Shown here in pieces: positions 1 through 6,229 of a stretch of DNA of 11,940 nt. Numbering within the stretch: position 1 is the first letter of the stretch; each line of letters opens with the position of its first letter. A program made the position numbers and the translations under genes. Under the pieces are notes generated by a model that made no database searches, was not told where the DNA came from, and saw only the letters and a list, made by a program, of their open reading frames with translations. The stretch is from positions 1 to 11,940 of the forward strand of contig USDZ01000039.1 of the NCBI GenBank assembly GCA_900553525.1, in the 5' to 3' direction. This DNA is from an uncultured Oscillospiraceae bacterium. GTDB lineage: Bacteria > Bacillota > Clostridia > Oscillospirales > Acutalibacteraceae.

Positions 1-642
1 ATCGTGGACGGCATGGGCGACAGCGAACAGATCAAGAACCGTGTCGCGCAGATCCGTGCCCAGATTGAGACCACCACTTCCGATTTTGACCGTGAGAAGC
101 TGCAGGAGCGTCTGGCCAAGCTGGCTGGCGGCGTGGCGGTCATCAAGGTCGGCGCCGCGACCGAGGTCGAGATGAAGGAGAAGAAACTGCGGATCGAAGA
201 CGCCCTGTCCGCGACCAAAGCGGCTGTCGAGGAAGGCCTGGTGGCTGGCGGCGGCGTGGCGTTGATCAGCGCCTCCAAAGTCCTGGACGATATGGTCGCC
301 AAATCCGAAGGGGACGAGAAGACCGGAATCAAAATCGTCAAAAAAGCGCTGGAGGAACCCCTGCGCCAGATCGCGGCCAACGCCGGCCTGGAAGGCAGTG
401 TGATTATCGATAAGATTGTGACCGCTGACAAGCTCAACTATGGTTTTGACTTCGCCAAGGAAGAGTATGTCGATATGTTCTCCGCCGGTATTGTCGATCC
501 GACCAAGGTCTGCCGTTCCGCGCTCCAGAACGCCGCTTCGGTGGCCGCTATGGTCCTAACGACCGAATCCCTGGTGGCAGATAAGAAAGAACCCGCCCCT
601 GCGGCCCCGGCTGCTCCCGGCGGTATGGACGGCATGTACTAA
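1..642 (+). CDS. groEL: Chaperonin GroEL (Hsp60), C-terminal part, 5' end outside window
   Basis: The reading frame is open from base 1 and ends at TAA 640-642, giving the last 213 residues of a protein normally about 540 long. GroEL is the 14-mer cytoplasmic ATP-dependent folding chamber that works with GroES. The segment carries hallmark C-terminal sequence: DREKLQERLAKLAGGVAVIKVG and ATEVEMKEKKLRIEDAL (end of the apical domain into the hinge), then VEEGLVAGGGVAL (intermediate/equatorial domain nucleotide region), and DPTKVCRSALQNAASVA near the end. It closes with the flexible Gly/Met-type tail APGGMDGMY, here a short GGMDGMY instead of several GGM repeats. groES would be expected upstream, outside the window. 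Family assignment is essentially certain from these motifs; a strong terminator follows about 85 bp downstream. Confidence 0.98.
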   Translation: MVDGMGDSEQIKNRVAQIRAQIETTTSDFDREKLQERLAKLAGGVAVIKVGAATEVEMKEKKLRIEDALSATKAAVEEGLVAGGGVALISASKVLDDMVAKSEGDEKTGIKIVKKALEEPLRQIAANAGLEGSVIIDKIVTADKLNYGFDFAKEEYVDMFSAGIVDPTKVCRSALQNAASVAAMVLTTESLVADKKEPAPAAPAAPGGMDGMY

Positions 643-725
643 GAGAATCCCCAAAGCGTTGATATGACAGGTTTTGTCGAGTGAAATCGGTATTCCGCGA
701 TACATTCACGACACTTGCCTTATAA

Positions 726-765
726 AAAAAGGGTGCCAAGGTTTTTAAGCCTTGGCACCCTTTTT
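726..765 (+). terminator. Rho-independent terminator of groEL (potentially bidirectional)
   Basis: A perfect inverted repeat has arms AAAAAGGGTGCCAAGG (726-741) and CCTTGGCACCCTTTTT (750-765) around an 8-nt loop. The right arm ends in a T-run and the left arm begins with an A-run, so it can act in both directions. It closes the groEL unit and would also stop leftward transcription coming from the CRISPR array. Confidence 0.95.
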
Positions 766-896
766 CATATCTTACTGCCGGGTATCGTTTGAATTGGCTA
801 ACCTGTTGCTACAGTCCAAGCGGTCGGGGTTTGAAACCCTCCCGGCGCGCCGCGTCGTCCCTCCCTCTTTCCGCAAAGGCGGCCATGCTATGCTGC
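766..896. other. Non-coding spacer between groEL terminator and CRISPR trailer
   Basis: No credible gene or RNA was found here. Short open frames lack a ribosome binding site and recognisable sequence. A small inverted repeat, GGGTTTGAAACCC, lies near 828-841. The right edge runs into a fragment that resembles the end of the CRISPR repeat (897-905). Confidence 0.5.
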
Positions 897-905
897 GGGG
901 CCGAC
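897..905 (-). repeat. Truncated remnant of a CRISPR repeat at the trailer end
   Basis: The nine bases GGGGCCGAC are identical to the last nine bases (plus-strand reading) of the CRISPR repeat. They lie exactly 36 bp left of the first recognisable repeat at 942, which equals a normal spacer length in this array. The remaining 24 bases to the left do not match the repeat. I read this as a decayed fourteenth repeat with a fossil spacer at 906-941; chance identity is possible but less likely given the spacing. Confidence 0.55.
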
Positions 906-941
906 GAAGATGTCCACGCCCATATTGCCCATCGTGGTAAA

Positions 942-972
942 ATTTCAATCCACAGCCCCGTTTGGGGCCGAC
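942..972 (-). repeat. Degenerate terminal CRISPR repeat (31 bp)
   Basis: Compared with the consensus this copy has lost one C from the left arm and one G from the right arm, has A for G next to the stem, and has GTTT in place of the GTGT loop. The arms remain balanced (GCCCC/GGGGC), so the hairpin is shorter but symmetrical. Its position farthest from the leader fits normal trailer-end decay. Confidence 0.9.
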
Positions 973-1785
973 CCGCTTGACGAAGGTGGATAAGGATTAC
1001 CCCGACAATATTTCAATCCACGGCCCCGTGTGGGGGCCGACGTGATTTTCAAAATCCACATCATCCCAGGTAACGGCATTTCAATCCACGGCCCCCGTGT
1101 GGGGGCCGACCCTCCGACGCGTCCTGATTACCCGGGACACGAAAATTTCAATCCACGGCCCCCGTGTGGGGGCCGACTGTAGCATCATTGCTACATACTT
1201 AGTATATTCCCATTTCAATCCACGGCCCCCGTGTGGGGGCCGACTCGGACTCTCTCAATACCGGGACTGGCCGGAAAAATTTCAATCCACGGCCCCCGTG
1301 TGGGGGCCGACCTGTTGTTTTTGACAGTATATCAGCATTTGGGATAATTTCAATCCACGGCCCCCGTGTGGGGGCCGACGAGCCTACGCATCCAGCGATG
1401 CGCTAGGCGAAATATTTCAATCCACGGCCCCCGTGTGGGGGCCGACAGCAATCCTGGTTTCCATTGGGATTGGAAAGAAGATTTCAATCCACGGCCCCCG
1501 TGTGGGGGCCGACGGATTTTATTGGCCCACAAGGCCCGAAGGGCGACATTTCAATCCACGGCCCCCGTGTGGGGGCCGACTGGAAGATCAAATATGCTCG
1601 AATAATGGGTGTTATTGATTTCAATCCACGGCCCCCGTGTGGGGGCCGACCCGTCACCGTGTCGCACAAGTTCACCCGCTCCAATTTCAATCCACGGCCC
1701 CCGTGTGGGGGCCGACCCGTAAGCCTCTCGGTGGCGTTTCAACCGCTAGATCATTTCAATCCACGGCCCCCGTGTGGGGGCCGAC
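942..1785 (-). CRISPR. CRISPR array, type I-C-like repeat, 13 repeats and 12 spacers
   Basis: A 33-bp repeat recurs at 942, 1010, 1078, 1145, 1212, 1279, 1347, 1414, 1481, 1548, 1618, 1684 and 1753 (starts, plus strand). The eleven copies from 1078 onward are identical. Copies at 1010 (32 bp, one C lost) and 942 (31 bp, several changes) are degenerate, marking the old trailer end. Spacers are 33-37 bp. On the minus strand the repeat begins GTCGGCCCCC and ends GTGGATTGAAAT, the characteristic 3' handle of type I-C repeats, so transcription runs leftward and the leader is right of 1785. Each repeat contains an 8-bp stem (CGGCCCCC/GGGGGCCG) around a 4-nt loop, the type of hairpin cut by Cas5d. 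No cas gene lies within the window, so activity depends on a cas operon elsewhere. Subtype is inferred from the repeat only. Confidence 0.98.
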
Positions 1786-2027
1786 GGCAAACCTGCACAA
1801 ATACGCGTTCTGAAGCCCGTTTAGCATATAGCGATATGCTGTATCATCTTGTCTATATCACATCCTTATCTAGCCGCAGGAGTAGATCTGCGCTATTTTG
1901 CCGGTGCGACTATCCCGGCAGTTTTCTGTTTGCCTACAGTTCGCACTGTCCCTCTCAGGACCCGACTGACAAAAACTATGCAACCAAAGGCAATGGCGTT
2001 TATCCATGTTCCGATTGTCAGGGCATA
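1786..2027 (-). promoter_or_regulatory. CRISPR leader region (array transcribed leftward)
   Basis: Given the repeat orientation, this non-coding stretch directly right of the last perfect repeat is the leader, where the array promoter and the spacer-acquisition signals should lie. It contains no credible gene: short open frames on both strands lack ribosome binding sites and family resemblance. A near-array inverted repeat (1823-1840) is the only clear structure. I could not identify a convincing -35/-10 pair on the minus strand, although the area around 1823-1870 is AT-rich. The right boundary is arbitrary; it meets the promoter of the marR operon at 2028. Confidence 0.65.
1823..1840. repeat. 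Inverted repeat in the CRISPR leader
   Basis: Perfect 7-bp arms AGCATAT and ATATGCT flank the 4-nt loop AGCG. The element sits 38-55 bp from the leader-proximal repeat, a distance at which leader motifs for integration or promoter elements are found in other CRISPR systems. Its function here is inference. Confidence 0.6.
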
Positions 2028-2055
2028 TTGACATATCTTGTCTTCTCATTATAAT
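2028..2055 (+). promoter_or_regulatory. Sigma-A promoter of the marR-ABC operon
   Basis: TTGACA at 2028-2033 and TATAAT at 2050-2055 are both perfect consensus hexamers separated by 16 bp. Transcription should start near 2062, about 44 bp before the marR start codon. The -10 box overlaps the palindromic operator that starts at 2053. Confidence 0.88.
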
Positions 2056-2083
2056 TGACTTGTCAACAGTTGACAAGTCAATT
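2053..2083. promoter_or_regulatory. Palindromic operator, probable MarR autoregulatory site
   Basis: A perfect inverted repeat with 14-bp arms (AATTGACTTGTCAA and TTGACAAGTCAATT) is separated by CAG. Each arm is itself a palindrome of TTGAC and GTCAA half-sites around a 2-bp centre, so the element offers two adjacent dimer sites. It covers the promoter from the -10 box to about +22, where a bound dimer would block initiation. The adjacent MarR-family gene is the obvious candidate repressor, as such regulators usually control their own operon; this pairing is inferred. Confidence 0.8.
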
Positions 2084-2105
2084 CTTCTTGAGAGAAGGAC
2101 CCTCT

Positions 2106-2549
2106 ATGGAACAGACATTTCATATGCTGCTATATCGTGCATTTCATGCACAGAGCCATTATTTACGGCGCTGCCTGGGAGAAATCGGGCTGGAAATTGG
2201 GCAGCCAAAGCTGATGACCTACCTGGAAACTCATGGACCTTGTCGGCAGTGTGAACTGGCCGACTATTTTGAAATTGATTCGGCTGCTGTTTCACGAATG
2301 CTGGATTCATTAGAAAAAGGTGGTTTTATTACTCGCAAAATCGATGAGGAAAACCGGCGCAGCAATTTAATTGCATTGACGGAACGCGGCCGGCAGGCTC
2401 AGCGGAAATGGCAAGATCATTGCCGCGACATGGAAAACAAGATGCTGCGGGGGTTTTGTGAAGAGGAAAGGGCTTGTTTTGCGGATTATCTTTTCAGAGC
2501 TTATCAAAATTTTCGTGACGGAAAGGAGGAGGAAACATGCGGGATTTGA
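2106..2549 (+). CDS. MarR-family transcriptional regulator
   Basis: The 147-residue protein has the size and layout of MarR dimeric winged-helix repressors. There is an N-terminal dimerisation helix (about 1-30), a helix-turn-helix around 41-72 (QCELADYFEIDSAAVSRMLDSLEKGGFI), and a wing with the family signature RKIDEENRRSNLIALTERG (about 73-92), followed by C-terminal dimerisation helices. The start at ATG 2106 is chosen because AGAAGGA (2093-2099) lies 6 bp upstream and the predicted transcript starts near 2062; an in-frame TTG at 2055 would lie upstream of that transcript start. The gene overlaps the following exporter gene by 13 bp, so the two are co-transcribed and probably translationally coupled. 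It likely represses its own operon through the palindrome at 2053-2083 and releases it on binding an exporter substrate. The ligand is unknown. Confidence 0.93.
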   Translation: MEQTFHMLLYRAFHAQSHYLRRCLGEIGLEIGQPKLMTYLETHGPCRQCELADYFEIDSAAVSRMLDSLEKGGFITRKIDEENRRSNLIALTERGRQAQRKWQDHCRDMENKMLRGFCEEERACFADYLFRAYQNFRDGKEEETCGI

Positions 2550-4300
2550 AATGCCTGCTCCATTATCTGGGTCCGTACCGGAAAGACATGGCGATCGGCG
2601 CGCTACTGATTGTAATGGAAACCGGATTCGAACTGATTATTCCGATATTGATGGCGGATTTGATTGACGTTGGTGTTGCCAACCACGATATGGTTTATAT
2701 CCTACATAAAGGTATCCAGATGGTAGTTTGTGCATTGCTGTCATTGGCAACGGGACTTTTATACGCCCGGTTTGCGGCCAGGGCGGCTTATGGATGGGGC
2801 GCGCGCATTCGGGAGGCCCAGTTTGAACGGGTACAGAGCTATGCATTTTCCAATCTGGATCATTTTGAAACTTCCTCCCTGATCACCCGTATGACAACCG
2901 ACGTCACGGTATTGCAAAATGCCATTAACGGCGGGTTTCGGCCGATGGTGCGGGGACCTGTCATGCTGGTATTCGGCGTTGCGCTGTCCTTCTGGATGAA
3001 TCCGGATTTGGCTTTGGTTTTTGTACTCTGCGCGCCAATTTTGGGGGCTATCCTCTTCTATATCGTGCATAAGATCGCGCCGAAATATCATCTTTTACAA
3101 AAGGCAATTGACCAACTGAACAGCACCGTTCAGGAAGAGCTGGCGGCCATTCGCGCGGTGAAGGCTTTTGTACGGGGAGAATACGAGAAAGAAAGATTCG
3201 AGAAAGTCAATAAAACGCTGATGGATACCAGTCAAAATACCTTCCGGTATGCTGTGCTGAATCTGCCGGCATTTCAGCTTACTTTATATACGGCGGTTAT
3301 TCTCATCATGTGGTTCGGAGGAAATATGGTTCTCGACTCCTCATTGCAGGTGGGGGATCTGACCGGCTTTTTAAGTTATGTGTTCCAAATTATGAACTCC
3401 ATGATGATGATTTCCAATGTTTTTCTGTTATTGACCCGCTCTCTGGCAAGTGCGCATCGAATCAGCGAGGTGTTGGATGAAGAAATTGTCCTCCTATCTC
3501 CGGAAAACGGCGTGACAGAGATTCCCGACGGAAGGGTTACGTTTGAAAATGTCTCCTTTAAATACAATCCAGAGGCACGGGAATATGCCCTATCCGACGT
3601 CAGCCTGCAAATTGAGACGGGACAGACTGTGGGCATTCTGGGCGGGACAGGGGCGGCCAAGAGCACGCTGGTGCAGCTGATCCCCCGTCTGTATGACGCA
3701 ACAACGGGCGTCGTCAAAGTAGGTGGGCGGGATGTCCGGGAATATGACCTGCATGCCCTGCGGGATGCGGTCGGAATGGTCCTGCAAAAAAACGTTTTAT
3801 TCTCCGGTACGGTACGAGAAAATCTTTTATGGGGGAATCCACAGGCCGATGATGAAACGATTTGGGAGGCCTGTCGTGCGGCTTGCGCCGAAGAATTTTT
3901 AAAACAGATGCCCAAGGGACTTGACACGGATTTGGGCCAGGGAGGCGTCAACATTTCCGGTGGACAGAAGCAGCGGCTCTGTATCGCCCGAGCCCTGCTT
4001 AAGCATCCAAAGGTCTTGATTTTTGACGATTCCACCAGCGCGGTAGACACCGCTACGGAAGGCGAGATTCGAACGGCCTTAGCCCGTCTCACCGATGTAA
4101 CCAAAATTATGATTGCCCAGCGAATCACCTCGGTGATTGGAACCGACCAGATTGTTGTTATGGACGACGGGCGCATCCATGCGATCGGGACCCATGCGCA
4201 TCTGCTGGAAAACGATCCGATTTATCAGGAAATTTATGCATCCCAGATGAAAGGGGCGGATATCCATGCCGGTTCGGCGGCTCAGCGCCAAGAAGCCTAA
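2537..4300 (+). CDS. Heterodimeric ABC exporter subunit with degenerate ATP site (TM287/LmrC-like)
   Basis: This 587-residue half-transporter has an N-terminal six-helix membrane domain (about 15-305) and a C-terminal ATPase domain (about 333-575). ATPase motifs are Walker A GGTGAAKST (369-377), Q-loop Gln417, signature ISGGQ (473-477), Walker B LIFDD with Asp498 at the usual catalytic Glu, and Gln528 (IAQRI) at the usual switch His. Ala374 replaces the last Gly of Walker A. Replacement of Glu by Asp and His by Gln is typical of the degenerate partner in heterodimeric type IV exporters such as TM287/288, LmrCD and BmrCD, which export drugs or lipophilic peptides. The start ATG follows AAAGGAGGAGG (2522-2532). 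The gene overlaps marR by 13 bp and the next exporter gene by 35 bp, so a 1:1 complex with that product is expected. Confidence 0.95.
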   Translation: MRDLKCLLHYLGPYRKDMAIGALLIVMETGFELIIPILMADLIDVGVANHDMVYILHKGIQMVVCALLSLATGLLYARFAARAAYGWGARIREAQFERVQSYAFSNLDHFETSSLITRMTTDVTVLQNAINGGFRPMVRGPVMLVFGVALSFWMNPDLALVFVLCAPILGAILFYIVHKIAPKYHLLQKAIDQLNSTVQEELAAIRAVKAFVRGEYEKERFEKVNKTLMDTSQNTFRYAVLNLPAFQLTLYTAVILIMWFGGNMVLDSSLQVGDLTGFLSYVFQIMNSMMMISNVFLLLTRSLASAHRISEVLDEEIVLLSPENGVTEIPDGRVTFENVSFKYNPEAREYALSDVSLQIETGQTVGILGGTGAAKSTLVQLIPRLYDATTGVVKVGGRDVREYDLHALRDAVGMVLQKNVLFSGTVRENLLWGNPQADDETIWEACRAACAEEFLKQMPKGLDTDLGQGGVNISGGQKQRLCIARALLKHPKVLIFDDSTSAVDTATEGEIRTALARLTDVTKIMIAQRITSVIGTDQIVVMDDGRIHAIGTHAHLLENDPIYQEIYASQMKGADIHAGSAAQRQEA

Positions 4301-6089
4301 GAACTTCCAATACACCCTTCGGACGTTGCTCTCCTATCTAGGGCGACATCGGTTTCTGCTGCTGGCCGTTGCGGTCTTGGTTGCCGTCAGCGCCTTGGCC
4401 AATCTTCTCGGGAATTACATGATCCGCCCGATTGTCAACGATCTGGCGTCCGGTGAAATAGAAAAGCTGATCTCCGGCGTTGCGGTGACAGCCGGTATCT
4501 ATCTATTTGGGGTAGCCTCTGCCTACGGCTATACACAAACTATGGTAAAAGCGGCGCAGAAGGTTCTGTTTGATATCCGCCGGGATTTATTTTCCCATCT
4601 CCAGACTTTGCCCCTGCGCTTTTTTGATAGCCAACGTCACGGCGATATCATGAGTTATTTTACAAATGATATCGATACGATTTCGGATGCCCTGAATAAT
4701 AGCTTTGCCATGGTTATCCAAAGCTTTATCCAGGTAGTGGGGACACTGCTCATCCTCTTTATTCTGAATTGGCGGCTTTCCTTGATTGTCACCGTTTGCT
4801 ATATCGCCATGTTCCTGTATATTCGTTTTAGCGGGCAGAAGAGCAAAGCCTTCTATACGAAACAGCAAGCCTGCCTCGGGGACTTGGACGGCTATATTGA
4901 GGAAATGGTAAACGGACAGAAAGTGGTTAAGGTCTTTAACCACGAGCAGACCAGCCTGGAAACCTTTCATGCCAAAAACGAGGCTCTTCGCCAGGCGGGG
5001 ACGGGCGCGCAGACTTTCGCCGCGACGATGATTCCGGCAGTGGTCAGCATTTCTTATGTCAACTATGCCATTGTCGCGATTCTTGGCGGAATTATGGCCA
5101 TGAACGGCACCACCGATATTGGAAGCCTGGCCAGTTATCTGGTATTCGTTCGGCAGGCGGCCGCCCCAATCAACCAGTTCACACAACAAAGCAATTTTCT
5201 CCTGGCTGCGCTTGCCGGGGCGGAACGGGTATTTGAAGCGATGAATCAGCCCTCTGAAATGGATGAGGGGCAGGTCGATCTGGTTCAAGAGCCGGGAACA
5301 GACGAGAAAAGTCCCCGATGGGCCTGGAAAAAGGCCGACGGAACGTGTGTTCCTCTCCGGGGAGATGTGCGGTTTGAAGAAGTGGATTTCGGATATGACA
5401 GCCGCCATCCCATCTTGAAAAAAATCAGCCTCTATGCAAAGCCCGGGCAAAAAATTGCGTTTGTCGGCTCGACTGGGGCCGGTAAAACCACGATTACCAA
5501 TTTGATTAACCGATTTTATGATGTGCAAGGCGGACGCGTGGTGTACGACGGGTTTGACGTTCGAGATATCAAAAAGGACGCTTTGCGCCGTTCTCTGGGG
5601 ATTGTCTTGCAGGATACCCACTTATTTACCGGAACAATCGCGGAAAATATTCGATTCGGAAAACTGGATGCCACCGAGGCAGAGATTCGGGAGGCCGCCC
5701 GGATTGCCAATGCGGATTCCTTTATTCGCCGCCTTCCGCAGGGTTATGACACCATGATAACTTCTGACGGTGCCAATCTCTCCCAAGGGCAAAGACAGCT
5801 CTTGGCGATTGCCCGCGCCGCTATTGCCGATCCGCCGGTCCTGATTTTGGATGAAGCGACCTCCTCGATTGATACCCGTACGGAGGCGCTGATTGAAAAA
5901 GGAATGGATCGGTTGATGGAGGGACGGACGGTTTTTGTCATTGCCCACCGCTTAAGCACGGTACGCAACGCCGACGCCATTATGGTGTTGGAGCAAGGGC
6001 AGATTGTGGAACGAGGAAATCACGAGGATCTGCTGGCGCAAAAAGGGATGTATTACCGGCTTTACCATGGAATGCTGGAATTGAACTAA
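4266..6089 (+). CDS. Heterodimeric ABC exporter subunit with canonical ATP site (TM288/LmrD-like)
   Basis: This 607-residue half-transporter is the partner of the preceding gene. It has a six-helix membrane domain (about 25-320) and a linker containing PRWAWKKADG, seen in Firmicute LmrD-type proteins. The ATPase domain holds Walker A GSTGAGKTT (401-409), signature LSQGQ (505-509), Walker B LILDE with catalytic Glu530, and switch His561 (IAHRL). It therefore supplies the catalytic Walker motifs of the consensus ATP site, completed by the ISGGQ signature of the partner. LSQGQ in place of LSGGQ is also usual for this half. ATG 4266 is taken as the start because AAAGGGG lies about 10 bp upstream and the N-terminus (KKPKNFQYTLRTLLSYL) aligns with the family. 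It overlaps the previous gene by 35 bp. No clear terminator follows; a weak hairpin CATCG/CGATG lies at 6156-6169. Substrate is unknown. Confidence 0.95.
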   Translation: MPVRRLSAKKPKNFQYTLRTLLSYLGRHRFLLLAVAVLVAVSALANLLGNYMIRPIVNDLASGEIEKLISGVAVTAGIYLFGVASAYGYTQTMVKAAQKVLFDIRRDLFSHLQTLPLRFFDSQRHGDIMSYFTNDIDTISDALNNSFAMVIQSFIQVVGTLLILFILNWRLSLIVTVCYIAMFLYIRFSGQKSKAFYTKQQACLGDLDGYIEEMVNGQKVVKVFNHEQTSLETFHAKNEALRQAGTGAQTFAATMIPAVVSISYVNYAIVAILGGIMAMNGTTDIGSLASYLVFVRQAAAPINQFTQQSNFLLAALAGAERVFEAMNQPSEMDEGQVDLVQEPGTDEKSPRWAWKKADGTCVPLRGDVRFEEVDFGYDSRHPILKKISLYAKPGQKIAFVGSTGAGKTTITNLINRFYDVQGGRVVYDGFDVRDIKKDALRRSLGIVLQDTHLFTGTIAENIRFGKLDATEAEIREAARIANADSFIRRLPQGYDTMITSDGANLSQGQRQLLAIARAAIADPPVLILDEATSSIDTRTEALIEKGMDRLMEGRTVFVIAHRLSTVRNADAIMVLEQGQIVERGNHEDLLAQKGMYYRLYHGMLELN

Positions 6090-6109
6090 AAAGCATTGAA
6101 CTAAAAAGC
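6080..6109 (+). repeat. 15-bp tandem duplication across the exporter stop codon
   Basis: ATTGAACTAAAAAGC occurs twice back to back at 6080-6094 and 6095-6109. The first copy contains the TAA stop of the ABC gene (6087-6089). It looks like a slippage or small tandem duplication that repeats the last codons and the stop without changing the protein. Confidence 0.85.
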
Positions 6110-6229
6110 TCGGGAAAGAGACCGTTTGAAATGGAATGTCTTATCTGGATATTTTCATCGCCATCGATGTCTTATTTCATGCGGTTTTCGGCCGTGCCTG
6201 TTCAAACTAAGCACCGAAAATCGTGCGGT

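Noticed and set aside
815..860. tRNA T-arm-like sequence (GGGTTTGAAACCC) near the CRISPR trailer
   Set aside because: The loop TTTGAAA lacks the TTCRA pattern, the stem is only 3 bp, and no acceptor or anticodon arm can be built around it.
1097..2054. Open reading frames on both strands spanning the CRISPR repeats
   Set aside because: They are produced by the stop-free repeat (recurring peptides such as HGPRVGAD or PPHGGRG) and have no ribosome binding sites.
1849..2076. Small open frames in the CRISPR leader as possible cas or anti-CRISPR genes
   Set aside because: They start at TTG or within the marR operator, lack Shine-Dalgarno sequences and show no protein-like composition.
6181..6220. 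Possible terminator between the convergent ABC operon and zinc-ribbon gene (TTTTCG...CGAAAA hairpin)
   Set aside because: The stem has a 3-nt bulge and a 13-nt loop and is not followed by a U-tract on either strand.
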